Positions 37,572-45,662 of a DNA stretch of 64,000 nt are shown here, one piece after another. The stretch is from Aliarcobacter sp. (GTDB lineage: Bacteria > Campylobacterota > Campylobacteria > Campylobacterales > Arcobacteraceae): positions 1-64,000 of the forward strand of contig JAQVBE010000013.1 of NCBI GenBank assembly GCA_028690445.1. Reading direction: 5' to 3'. Position 1 is the first letter of the stretch. Every line of letters begins with the position of its first letter. A program made the position numbers and the translations under genes. The notes under the pieces were generated by a model that saw nothing but the letters and a program-made list of their open reading frames with translations, ran no database searches and was not told the origin of the DNA.

Positions 37572-38204
37572 TTAAAAAAAAGATTGCTTAGCAAGATTTA
37601 CACACTCATCTACAGATGTTGTAGAACTGATTGTGTATTCAACTTCTTTTGGTAAATATACAGCAGTAGTTTTTCCAATAACAATTGCTTTATAAGAATC
37701 TTTCCAAGAGTATTGATTAAAAAAATATTCTACACTTGATGGTGAAGTAAAAATAAATATAGAATTATCTTCTAAAACTTTTGTAGATTTTTTACAAGAT
37801 GTTTTATAAGCTACTAATTCATCTAAAATAATTCCATTTTCTTTTAATATTTCTACCAAATTTGATACAGTTTTTGAAGCTTTTATATAAAGAACTTTTT
37901 TATTATTTAATACAGATATTAATTCCTGAGCAAATTCATTTCCATGTGAAGTAATTCCTGTAAAAACAACTTTTCCTCCTAAATCCTCTATTATTTGAGA
38001 TGTTTTAGGAGCTATTACATAACAATCTTTATTTTTCCATTCTTGATTAAATGAATCTAAAGAATAAACTGCATTTTTTGAAGTAAAAATTAAAGCATCA
38101 TATTTTGATAAATCAATATTTGATTTAATATATTCTATGTGAAAAACTTCTAAATTTTCCACATCTGAATATTTCTGATTATTCAAAAGATATATTTTTG
38201 CCAT
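37572..38204 (-). CDS. hemD: Uroporphyrinogen-III synthase
   Basis: The 210-aa protein closes and inverts ring D of hydroxymethylbilane to form uroporphyrinogen III. The family is weakly conserved. The supporting segments are YDALIFTSKNAVYSLDSF, the domain-linking VLYIKASKTVSNLVEILKENG, the FTSPSSVEYFF motif and the C-terminal AIVIGKTTAVYL. The two-domain length is slightly short (usual 220-260 aa). It starts 11 bases after der, with which it is probably co-transcribed. Confidence 0.85.
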   Translation of the reverse strand: MAKIYLLNNQKYSDVENLEVFHIEYIKSNIDLSKYDALIFTSKNAVYSLDSFNQEWKNKDCYVIAPKTSQIIEDLGGKVVFTGITSHGNEFAQELISVLNNKKVLYIKASKTVSNLVEILKENGIILDELVAYKTSCKKSTKVLEDNSIFIFTSPSSVEYFFNQYSWKDSYKAIVIGKTTAVYLPKEVEYTISSTTSVDECVNLAKQSFF

Positions 38205-38215
38205 ATTATAACTTC

Positions 38216-39691
38216 TTATTTAGTATCTCTTTCTAGATATTCTTCATCACCCATTTTATCATGTTTTCCACGAGCTATTACGTGAATTGGTGTTCCTTCA
38301 AAATTAAAATTATCTCTTAAGTAATTAATTAAATATCTTTTATATGTAAAGTGTAAAAGATTTGGTTTATTCATAACTAACGCAATTCTTGGTGGTTTTA
38401 TATCAAATTGAGTTGTATAATAAATTCTTAAATATGCACCATTTGGACTAGGAAGTGAATGTTTCATAACAGCTTCTTCAATTACTCTATGTAATTTTGA
38501 AGTTGGAATTCTTTGAGTATAGTTATTAAAGATTTCTATAATTTTATCTTTTAATCTTTCAATACTTCTCCCCGTTTTTGCAGAAACTGCAATAATTGGA
38601 GCATAAGATAAAAATCTGAATCTTCTTCTAATTTCTTCTTCCATTTTTTGGAATGTATCCATATTTTCATCCCATTTATTTAGAACAACAATCGTTGCAA
38701 GTCCGTATTCATCAACAAGTCCTGCAATTTTTTCATCTAAATCAGAAAGTTCTTTTGAAGCATCTAAGATAACTAAAGCCATATTTGCTTTTTCAAGCAT
38801 CTCTTTAGTTCTCATTAAAGCAAATTTCTCAATTCCTTCAATACTTCCTCTTCTTCTTAAACCTGCTGTGTCTACGAAAGTTACATTTTTTTCTTTGTAT
38901 TCAAAAGATTCATCAACTGGGTCAATAGTTGTTCCTGCTATTGGAGAAACTACTGATCGCTCCGCGCCAACAATTGTATTTAAAATAGAAGATTTTCCTA
39001 CGTTTACCTTTCCAATGATTGCAACTCTAATATTATTATCTATAACTTCATCTTCAATAATATCCTCTAAAACTGGTTCGAAATTACCATCTTCCTCGCT
39101 TGAAAAATCTTCATCATCATCAAAATCAGCTTCTCTTTGTCTTTTTAAAGCTTCTGCTTCTTCTAGCGCTACAGTTTCAAGATTAACTGGAAGATGTTGA
39201 TAAATCCAGTCAAATAGATTTTTCGTTCCTCGATTGTGTGAAACAGAAACTCCGAAAAGATTTTCTTCTCCTATCCCAAACTCGAAAAATTCCCATAATC
39301 TTTCTAATTCTTTATCATTATCAATCTTATTTACAACTAAGGCTAACTCTTTTCCTAATCTTTGAAGCTCATAAAATAATTCTTTATCCTTATCATCAGG
39401 TATATTTTTACCATCAACCATAAAAAGTATTATATCAGCCTCTTTTGCCGTCTCAATAGCTTTTCTTTTTACATTTGAAAATATAGCATCATTAGTTTCG
39501 TCGATACCACCAGTATCAAGCATTAATGCTTTTCTATCTAATATTTCTATCTCATGTTTTCTAATGTCTCTTGTAGTTCCAGCTATATCAGATACAATTG
39601 CAATTCTTTTATTTGCAATTCTGTTAAATAGCGAAGATTTTCCTACATTTGGCTGCCCAATTAGAGCAATTTTTTTTAATGTTTTATCCAT
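38216..39691 (-). CDS. der: Ribosome biogenesis GTPase Der (EngA)
   Basis: This is a 491-aa protein with two tandem GTPase domains, diagnostic of Der, which acts in 50S subunit maturation. The first domain has GQPNVGKSSLFN, DTGG and NKID; the second has GKVNVGKSSILN, DTAGLRR and NKWD. An acidic linker (DFDDDEDFSSEEDG, about residues 195-208) joins them. A KH-like C-terminal domain ends the protein (GTPIHVIARGKH). It is preceded by the strong terminator of hpf. Confidence 0.96.
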   Translation of the reverse strand: MDKTLKKIALIGQPNVGKSSLFNRIANKRIAIVSDIAGTTRDIRKHEIEILDRKALMLDTGGIDETNDAIFSNVKRKAIETAKEADIILFMVDGKNIPDDKDKELFYELQRLGKELALVVNKIDNDKELERLWEFFEFGIGEENLFGVSVSHNRGTKNLFDWIYQHLPVNLETVALEEAEALKRQREADFDDDEDFSSEEDGNFEPVLEDIIEDEVIDNNIRVAIIGKVNVGKSSILNTIVGAERSVVSPIAGTTIDPVDESFEYKEKNVTFVDTAGLRRRGSIEGIEKFALMRTKEMLEKANMALVILDASKELSDLDEKIAGLVDEYGLATIVVLNKWDENMDTFQKMEEEIRRRFRFLSYAPIIAVSAKTGRSIERLKDKIIEIFNNYTQRIPTSKLHRVIEEAVMKHSLPSPNGAYLRIYYTTQFDIKPPRIALVMNKPNLLHFTYKRYLINYLRDNFNFEGTPIHVIARGKHDKMGDEEYLERDTK

Positions 39692-39730
39692 AAATTTTTT
39701 TAATCCTATTTTTTATCATAAACTAAAAAA

Positions 39731-39755
39731 GGTATTAGCCATTTATGCTAATACC
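39731..39755 (-). terminator. Intrinsic terminator after hpf
   Basis: GGTATTAGC (39731-39739) and GCTAATACC (39747-39755) form a perfect 9-bp stem with a 7-base loop. On the minus strand the stem is followed by TTTTTT (39730-39725). It lies 22 bases after the hpf stop and before the der start, so it ends the hpf transcript. On the plus strand a TTTT also follows, so it could work in both directions. Confidence 0.85.
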
Positions 39756-39777
39756 TTTTCACTAACAAAAGCTTTTT

Positions 39778-40320
39778 TTAATATAATCCAAATTTACCTT
39801 GGATTGAACTTTTGTAAAGAACTCTCATAACATCATCTTTATCATAGAAAACTTTAAATTGTGCATCAGATGCTTTTAATTCTTCTAATGCTTCTTCAAT
39901 ATCCATTGGTTTATATGATGTTAATCTTACTGGAGTGATTTCATCTTCAAATTTTTCTAATTCAAGAGCAATTTGGTCTTGAATCTCAGTTGCAACAACC
40001 TCAGTTAATTTTGTAGCTTTGTGAGCTGCAATTTTATCATGGTGTCTTCTTAAAACTTTTGATACTCTATCAACAGATATATCAATAGCAGCATATAAAT
40101 CTTTATCTTTTTGTTTTACAACAATTGTATCTAAATGCGCAATGTTTAAAGTAAATTCAAAAGAAAAAGCTTTTTTACCATGTTTTTCATCTTGAGCTAT
40201 AATTGCATTCACAGAAATAATGTCTAAGTTATATTTTTTAAATACTTCTACTGAGCTATTAATGTAATCTTTAATTGAATCTGTTAAATCTATGTGTCTT
40301 CCTACAATACTTGTATTCAT
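39778..40320 (-). CDS. hpf: Long-form ribosome hibernation promoting factor
   Basis: The 180-aa protein has the ribosome-binding HPF/YfiA domain in residues 1-100 (NTSIVGRHIDLTDSIKDYI and AAIDISVDRVSKVLRRHHDK). A C-terminal dimerisation domain (TSYKPMDIEEALEELKASD, FYDKDDVMRVLYK) defines the long form that joins two 70S ribosomes into 100S dimers in stationary phase. The RBS is AAGGAG. It is the last clearly chromosomal gene before the integrase and ends at its own terminator. Confidence 0.95.
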   Translation of the reverse strand: MNTSIVGRHIDLTDSIKDYINSSVEVFKKYNLDIISVNAIIAQDEKHGKKAFSFEFTLNIAHLDTIVVKQKDKDLYAAIDISVDRVSKVLRRHHDKIAAHKATKLTEVVATEIQDQIALELEKFEDEITPVRLTSYKPMDIEEALEELKASDAQFKVFYDKDDVMRVLYKSSIQGKFGLY

Positions 40321-40471
40321 AACATACTCCTTATAATAATTTATTTATTCTAACATAAAAAAAGTAAATTTGATATAAACACTATAAAATAAGTATTGTA
40401 AAACTAAAAATTTGATAAATATTATTAATTTTGTATGATGAATACTAGTAAATTTTTGTGTTTAAAAATCG

Positions 40472-41638
40472 TTACAAAAAAATATTCGCTCCAAAATTCG
40501 CTCCAATTTTTTTAATTTTATTTAATCTTGTTTCTTCATCTTCTTTTATAAATTTTGTGTAGTGTTTTATTGTTATTGAAATATCAATATGTCCTAAAGT
40601 CTTGCTTACCCAAATTATATCTTCCCCTTGACTGATAAGATGTGAAGCAAATGTATGTCTTAAATTATATAATGGTCTATAGTTTATTGCTAATTTTTCT
40701 ACTAGTTCTTTAAATTTTCTTCCAATAACACTATGAGAATAAATATGTTCGCCTTTTGAATTTATAAAAACATATTTATAATTTTTAGATAATTTCAATT
40801 GCTCATTTAATGCAAGTTCTGCAAGTGGTAACATATCTATCTTTCTTACACTCGAAACAGTTTTAGGTAAACCTACTTTACCATTTGTGATAGTTTTATT
40901 TATTAATATTTGTTTTTTCTCAAAATCTATATCTTTCCATGTCAGAGCAATAATTTCTCCAGGTCTAATGCCAGATGAAAACATCAACAAAATAAAATTT
41001 TTTAAATAATCTTCGCTATTTTCAATTATAATTTTTATTTCTTCATTTGAAAAAGGGTATATTTCATCATCATCTGATATTTTAAATTCTTTTATTATTT
41101 TAGGTGAAGAAACCAATGATAATGGATTAGTTTTTATAATTTCATTTTTGACAGCTTCATTCAATATTGAAAAAAAAATTGAACGATATTTTTGTATAGT
41201 TGTAGCTTTATATTTTTTTGATACAAGATTATTTTGCCATTTTTCTAAATCAATTGGTTTGATTGAAATTATTTTTTTATTACCAAAATGAGGTTTAATT
41301 TTATTATTATAATATAAAATAGTTCTATAATATGTGTGTTCTCTTACTCTACTTTTATAAATTTCAAAATAGTTATCTACAAAATCATTCAAAATTAAAT
41401 CTTCATTATTGATACTATCGTCTTCCTTGATCTTCCCTCCTACAAAATTAACAATAGCGGGAATTATTTCTTTTTTCACTATAACTAGGTTAGCAGCTGT
41501 AGCAGGAAGTTTTGTACTTCTTTTAATAATATTACCATCTTTGGGATTCTTAAATGATATTTGCCAAATACTATATTTTTCAAAAATATTGAAAACATAT
41601 TCCAAATAATTAACTTTTTCTCTTTTTACTTTAGACAC
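40472..41638 (-). CDS. Tyrosine-type site-specific integrase
   Basis: A 388-aa phage-type integrase. An N-terminal arm-binding region is followed by a core-binding domain (about 90-190) and the catalytic domain. Catalytic residues are visible: Arg in FSSGIRPGEIIAL, His-Arg in LYNLRHTFASHL, His in LGHIDISI and Tyr in IKHYTKFI. Its 5' end overlaps the excisionase-like gene by 13 bases, so the two are co-expressed. Its 3' end faces hpf, and the attachment site should be close by. The C-terminus repeats GANFGAN. Confidence 0.92.
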   Translation of the reverse strand: MSKVKREKVNYLEYVFNIFEKYSIWQISFKNPKDGNIIKRSTKLPATAANLVIVKKEIIPAIVNFVGGKIKEDDSINNEDLILNDFVDNYFEIYKSRVREHTYYRTILYYNNKIKPHFGNKKIISIKPIDLEKWQNNLVSKKYKATTIQKYRSIFFSILNEAVKNEIIKTNPLSLVSSPKIIKEFKISDDDEIYPFSNEEIKIIIENSEDYLKNFILLMFSSGIRPGEIIALTWKDIDFEKKQILINKTITNGKVGLPKTVSSVRKIDMLPLAELALNEQLKLSKNYKYVFINSKGEHIYSHSVIGRKFKELVEKLAINYRPLYNLRHTFASHLISQGEDIIWVSKTLGHIDISITIKHYTKFIKEDEETRLNKIKKIGANFGANIFL

Positions 41639-41961
41639 TGTAAACTTCTTAAAATATTTGTAGCACTTGGATTTAAATATTCTTTCTCTTGAATATTTTT
41701 CTTTTCTTTGTTTTTAGATTTCTCTTGGTGATTTATAATTCCATTTGTTATGTATTTAATTCTCCCATCATTGTCAATGGTATACTCAACACCTTCTTCA
41801 AATTTTCCATTTTTTATCCAATAATCAATAGTTCTATCTGTAACTCCAAAATAATTTGCAACAGACTTTTTTGTAGGGAATGATTCTTTAAGACCCTGTA
41901 AAAGTTGTATTATTGTGTCCATTTTCCTATCAAGATTTTCTACTTTATCTTCTAGTGCCAT
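41626..41961 (-). CDS. Excisionase-like helix-turn-helix protein
   Basis: A 111-aa protein with an N-terminal coiled coil (ALEDKVENLDRKMDTIIQLL). A helix-turn-helix of the MerR/excisionase (HTH_17) type follows in SVANYFGVTDRTIDYWIKNG (about residues 33-52), and then a beta-wing (EYTIDNDGRIKYI). The tail is basic. Small HTH proteins translated just before an integrase usually act as recombination directionality factors. The role is inferred from fold and from the 13-base overlap with the integrase. Confidence 0.7.
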   Translation of the reverse strand: MALEDKVENLDRKMDTIIQLLQGLKESFPTKKSVANYFGVTDRTIDYWIKNGKFEEGVEYTIDNDGRIKYITNGIINHQEKSKNKEKKNIQEKEYLNPSATNILRSLQCLK

Positions 41962-41981
41962 TTTTCAATCCTATTAACAAA

Positions 41982-42224
41982 TTAAACAAAATCTTTATAA
42001 ATTTTATCTTTCGATAAATCATAAAGTTTAGATATTGCATTTCCAAATAAAACTGGTTCTTTATCTTCTAATCCTACTAAAACTCCAAAAGATTTAATTT
42101 TTCTATAAATATCTTCAGTAATAGATATTTTTACAATTCTTAATTTATTATCTTGATTTTCGCAGATATTCTCCAATGCTTCAATTTTTCTATTATTATC
42201 TTCAAGTTCCATTGATTTTTCCAT
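41982..42224 (-). CDS. Ribbon-helix-helix-like small protein
   Basis: An 80-aa protein, first in the recombination module. After a coiled N-terminus, RIVKISITEDIYRKIKSFGV looks like a ribbon-helix-helix strand plus helix A, followed by a second helix near FGNAISKLYDLSK. Such proteins bind palindromic operators as dimers. Two strong palindromes lie upstream (42251-42281 and 42400-42447), so autoregulation and control of the divergent recombinase gene are plausible. The family call is tentative. Confidence 0.6.
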   Translation of the reverse strand: MEKSMELEDNNRKIEALENICENQDNKLRIVKISITEDIYRKIKSFGVLVGLEDKEPVLFGNAISKLYDLSKDKIYKDFV

Positions 42225-42250
42225 AAATATTCCTTAATCTTTAATATATT

Positions 42251-42281
42251 GTAATATTAATACATTATATATTAATATTAC
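42251..42281. repeat. Perfect 12-bp inverted repeat, putative operator
   Basis: GTAATATTAATA (42251-42262) and TATTAATATTAC (42270-42281) are perfect inverted arms separated by seven bases, 27 bases upstream of the ribbon-helix-helix-like gene. The core TATTAATATTA occurs again in the palindrome at 42400-42447. Placement in a divergent promoter region suggests a regulator-binding site. Confidence 0.6.
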
Positions 42282-42399
42282 ATTAATATGAATAATAATT
42301 GTATACATTAAGTATATAAATCTTATAATACAACATTATATTTTATTCATATATATACATAATTGTTAGAAGAGTTTATTATATAAAGAACAAATATTA

Positions 42400-42447
42400 A
42401 ATATCAATACACCATTATTATATATAATGATGTAGTGTATTAATATT
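42400..42447. repeat. 48-bp imperfect palindrome upstream of second recombinase
   Basis: AATATCAATACAC (42400-42412) and GTGTATTAATATT (42435-42447) are inverted arms with one mismatch. The centre (CATTATTATATATAATGATG) is itself an imperfect palindrome. It ends 21 bases before the preferred start of the recombinase gene. It could be an operator or a recombination core site. Confidence 0.55.
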
Positions 42448-42468
42448 AATTCATAAATGGAGTTAAAA

Positions 42469-43383
42469 ATGGAAAATAAAGATTTTAATGAATTTGAAAA
42501 ATATGTAAAAGAGTTTTACATTCAGTTAAAAATGACTAATAAATCAAAAAACACGATAAATTCCTATAAAAACACTTTAAATGCATTTTTATCTTATATA
42601 AAAGAATCATTTGATGAATTTGAGTTAAAAAAAGTGAAAAAAGTTACAATAATGAATTTTTTTGAATTTAAGAATTTTAATTTAGATAAACAAGGTGAAA
42701 TCTCTCCAAATACTAAAAAACTAATTTATACTCAATTAAAAACATTTTTTAAATACATCGAAGATGAAAATGAAAGTAATTTCTATGATTTTAGTAAATT
42801 GTTTGATTTTAAGATAAATATTCCAAAAAGAATACCAAAGGGACTAGATGATGCTGAAAAAGATAAATTACTTAAATATTTAGAGAAATTAAATACAAAT
42901 AGCAATAGCATAACAGATTATAGAAATTCATTGATTGTAAAACTATTTTTTTATTGCGGTCTTAGAAAACAAGAAATGATAAATTTAAAAATTTCAGATT
43001 TTGTGGATGAAGATGATTTTTTTGCACTATACATAATTGGTAAAGGTAATAAAGAAAGGGAATTGTTTGTAAAAAAAATGCTTATTGAATTTGAACTTAA
43101 TGAACTAAAGGAAAAAGGCTTTGATTTTATTTGCAAAACTTCTACGGGAAAAATAATGGACGGTTCTCAAGTATATAGAATGATACAATATATTTACAAT
43201 AAACTTAAAATAAAAGCTAATGTTCATGATTTAAGACATACTTTTGCAAAAACATTATCTTACAACAATGTCGATATTACTGTTATAAAAGAACTCTTAG
43301 GGCATAGTTCTATTCAAACAACTGCTATTTATACAAACCCGTCAAGAAAAAGAATTAAAAGTTGTGTTAGCGAAGTTTTTTAA
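42469..43383 (+). CDS. XerC/D-like tyrosine recombinase
   Basis: A 304-aa tyrosine recombinase with an N-terminal SAM-like DNA-binding domain (NTINSYKNTLNAFLSYIKE). The catalytic domain shows Arg in FYCGLRKQEMINL, HDLRHTFAKTLSY, LGHSSIQTT and the nucleophile Tyr in IYTNPSRKR. The start at 42469 is preferred because GGAG lies 6 bases upstream of that ATG; a frame from 42457 would add four residues and has a poorer site. It diverges from the integrase module, giving two tyrosine recombinases within 3 kb. It may resolve dimers of the excised element. Confidence 0.88.
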   Translation: MENKDFNEFEKYVKEFYIQLKMTNKSKNTINSYKNTLNAFLSYIKESFDEFELKKVKKVTIMNFFEFKNFNLDKQGEISPNTKKLIYTQLKTFFKYIEDENESNFYDFSKLFDFKINIPKRIPKGLDDAEKDKLLKYLEKLNTNSNSITDYRNSLIVKLFFYCGLRKQEMINLKISDFVDEDDFFALYIIGKGNKERELFVKKMLIEFELNELKEKGFDFICKTSTGKIMDGSQVYRMIQYIYNKLKIKANVHDLRHTFAKTLSYNNVDITVIKELLGHSSIQTTAIYTNPSRKRIKSCVSEVF

Positions 43384-43445
43384 GTTAGCACTATACAACC
43401 AATAAGTGATATTTCTTATACGGGTTTTATATTAGGAGCAGATAG

Positions 43446-43655
43446 ATGAACACAAATGAAATTCAAGAAAAGACAACTGAATTGGAAAAAACTATTACAG
43501 TGATAGAATTGTGTATTACTAGATTACATGAAAACAATTCTAATACATTACAGGTGGCTCATACATTAGAACTAGCAAATAATAACCTAGTTTTAATAAA
43601 GAAAGTGTTCGATAAAAATAAAAGTTTTAAATATATAAAAGGAGAAAAAATATGA
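43446..43655 (+). CDS. Small coiled-coil protein
   Basis: A 69-aa protein made largely of amphipathic helix (EKTTELEKTITVIELCITRL) with a basic C-terminus (KSFKYIKGEKI). No family is recognised. A TTAGGAGCAG site precedes its ATG, and its last four bases overlap the start of the YbjQ-like gene (ATGA), so the two are translated together. Confidence 0.65.
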   Translation: MNTNEIQEKTTELEKTITVIELCITRLHENNSNTLQVAHTLELANNNLVLIKKVFDKNKSFKYIKGEKI

Positions 43656-44068
43656 TTGAAGGCTTGATACCTTTTTTTGTTATAGGTGGCATGTTGTATA
43701 TGTTTTTTAAAGGAAGAAGTAAAAAAAATAGTTATTATGAAAATGCTAATTTAATAGAAAAAGAAGTTTTTGGACTAAAAAAAGAAATTATGTGTGTAAC
43801 ATCTTCAAAAATTTATGCTAAAGAAATAGTAAAAACATTTGGAAGTGTAAAGGGTACTTCAAAATCAATAATAAATACAGATACAAAAATCGCAGATAAT
43901 GAAGCAATGTATGAGATGTTAATAGAAGCAAAAATATTAGGTGCAAACGCAATTATAGATTTAAAAATGAATACTCCAACATTTGAACTTAGTGGTTCCA
44001 AATGGCAAACGAGTCAGATTATATATACTGGAACAGCAGTGCAAATAATTGATGTTGATATACCCTAA
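43652..44068 (+). CDS. YbjQ/UPF0145-like protein with N-terminal membrane anchor
   Basis: The 138-aa protein has one N-terminal transmembrane helix (LIPFFVIGGMLYMFF). The cytoplasmic domain resembles the YbjQ (UPF0145, 'heavy-metal-binding') fold: TFGSVKGTSKSI, EMLIEAKILGANAIIDLKM and the final YTGTAVQI strand. The family forms pentamers of unknown function. It is cargo of the element; metal binding is not supported by obvious ligands here. Confidence 0.72.
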   Translation: MIEGLIPFFVIGGMLYMFFKGRSKKNSYYENANLIEKEVFGLKKEIMCVTSSKIYAKEIVKTFGSVKGTSKSIINTDTKIADNEAMYEMLIEAKILGANAIIDLKMNTPTFELSGSKWQTSQIIYTGTAVQIIDVDIP

Positions 44069-44384
44069 GATGTTTAGCATACATAAATGTTACAATAAGT
44101 GGCGATTAATAAGCTTCTCTGGAGACCATTAAATATTCCCCTGTCATCTTCAAGCAAATACTGTTTCAATTATTGAATATTTACAAATTAACACGGAATT
44201 TCTAACACTCCCGTTTTTGCTAACAGAAAGCTTGTTCAAAATAGAGTTGAGATTTGGAACATCTTCAATGATATAATGGATTTTTAAATTTCTTAGAGTT
44301 AATGATACGATAAATATAGTTTTTCATACCGTTATTTGGCATGTAAAACTTGCTTTTTCATACCAATTTAGTTAAAATGATTCT
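44069..44384. other. Intergenic region with possible gene remnant and Fic upstream repeats
   Basis: The 316-base stretch holds no intact gene. On the minus strand a frame between two stops (about 44140-44310) encodes a protein-like sequence, with VPNLNSILNKLSVSKNGSVR at its centre. It has no plausible start, so it looks like a fragment. Near the right end TTTTTCATACC occurs twice, at 44320-44330 and 44354-44364, before the fic start. Confidence 0.5.
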
Positions 44385-45521
44385 ATGAAAAAACAAAAAT
44401 GGATTTGGGAATACGAAGAGTATCCTAATTTTAAATATGATAAAGATAGATTATCACTAATATTAAGAGATATTGCATATGAGCAAGGTAAACTAAAAGC
44501 TTTTATGCTTTTAATGGACCAAGAAAGTACAAAATACTCTTTAGCTAGTACCCTTGAAAATGAGATAATAGCCAGTTGTCAAATTGAAGGAGAAATATTA
44601 AATAGACAAAGTGTACGATCCTCTATTAAACAAAAACTTGGACTTGAATCTCATGAACATTATAATGCTATTAGGAAAGAAGCCAACTATGTTGAAATAT
44701 TAATTGATGTTAATACACATTATAACGAAGCTTTAAATTTAGAAAAAATATTTGGTTGGCATCATGCAATGTTTGAAAAGGGTTACAGTGGATTTTCTAA
44801 AATAAAAGTAGCTCAATTCAGAGGCATTGGCTCTATGCAAGTTGTCTCAGGTGATTATGGAAAGGAAAAAATTCATTACGAAGCACCACCCTTTGATACA
44901 TTAGAACAAGAAATGAATAGTTTTATCAAATGGTTTAATGAAACACCTAGTTCTTTAGAAAAAGCAGCAATTACACATCTTTGGTTTGTAATTATTCATC
45001 CTTTTGATGATGGAAATGGTCGTATAACTAGAGCTTTAACTGATAGAGTTTTATCCAAACTAGAAAAGTCTTCTTTTTCAAAAATTTATACTATGTCAAA
45101 GAGTATCTATGAAGATAGAAAAGGATACTATAATGCACTAGACAAAACAACAGGTAGATTTCAAAAAGACGAGCCATTAGATATTACATATTGGATGGAA
45201 TGGTTTTTCAAAACTCTACATAACGCTTTATTGGATGCCCAAAAACAACTATCATACATTGTTGATAAAACAAAGTTCTGGGATGCTCATAGGGGCGATG
45301 AATTAAATGCTAGACAAATTAAGGTATTAAATAAACTTTTAGATATAGGTAATGAAAATTTTAAAGGTGATTTAACAAAGAAAAAATATGTAAAAATTGC
45401 TAATACAGCAGAAACTAATGCATCAAGAGACCTAGCAGACTTACTTGAAAAAGCTTGCATCAAAAAAGTTGAAGGTACTTCAGGTAAAGGTACTAAATAT
45501 ACGATAAATCATAAAACTTGA
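44385..45521 (+). CDS. Fic family protein (putative AMP-transferase) with N-terminal inhibitory motif
   Basis: This 378-aa protein has an N-terminal Fic-associated domain starting WIWEYEEYPNFKYD, the class II inhibitory motif S-C-Q-I-E-G (about residue 66), and the Fic core HPFDDGNGRITR (catalytic His about 206). A C-terminal winged-helix segment (NASRDLADLLEKACIKK) follows. Fic enzymes with this core usually transfer AMP to protein hydroxyls, and the SxxxEG helix silences activity in cis. The target is unknown. The gene has no ribosome-binding site: TAAAAT lies about 8 bases before ATG, suggesting a leaderless transcript. Two TTTTTCATACC repeats upstream may be operators for its own winged helix. 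Confidence 0.9.
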   Translation: MKKQKWIWEYEEYPNFKYDKDRLSLILRDIAYEQGKLKAFMLLMDQESTKYSLASTLENEIIASCQIEGEILNRQSVRSSIKQKLGLESHEHYNAIRKEANYVEILIDVNTHYNEALNLEKIFGWHHAMFEKGYSGFSKIKVAQFRGIGSMQVVSGDYGKEKIHYEAPPFDTLEQEMNSFIKWFNETPSSLEKAAITHLWFVIIHPFDDGNGRITRALTDRVLSKLEKSSFSKIYTMSKSIYEDRKGYYNALDKTTGRFQKDEPLDITYWMEWFFKTLHNALLDAQKQLSYIVDKTKFWDAHRGDELNARQIKVLNKLLDIGNENFKGDLTKKKYVKIANTAETNASRDLADLLEKACIKKVEGTSGKGTKYTINHKT

Positions 45522-45544
45522 TATTAATGAAGTAGTTAAATTGA

Positions 45545-45622
45545 CTACTTCTTCTTAACCACATCTTTAATTGCTCTATAGATTGTATTACGAGCTACAT
45601 GAAAAATCTTGGATAAGAAGGG
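45545..45622 (-). pseudogene. C-terminal remnant of a serine recombinase (resolvase/invertase)
   Basis: The minus-strand frame ending at TAG 45547-45545 reads SKIFHVARNTIYRAIKDVVK, the helix-turn-helix typical of the C-terminus of Hin/TnpR-type serine recombinases. The frame is open upstream only as far as the end of traG, with no catalytic domain. It is therefore a leftover fragment, perhaps from an older transposon insertion downstream of the tra operon. Confidence 0.6.
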
Positions 45623-45662
45623 ACTGTTAAAAAATCTGTAGCAAAGAACACCTCCCCCTATC

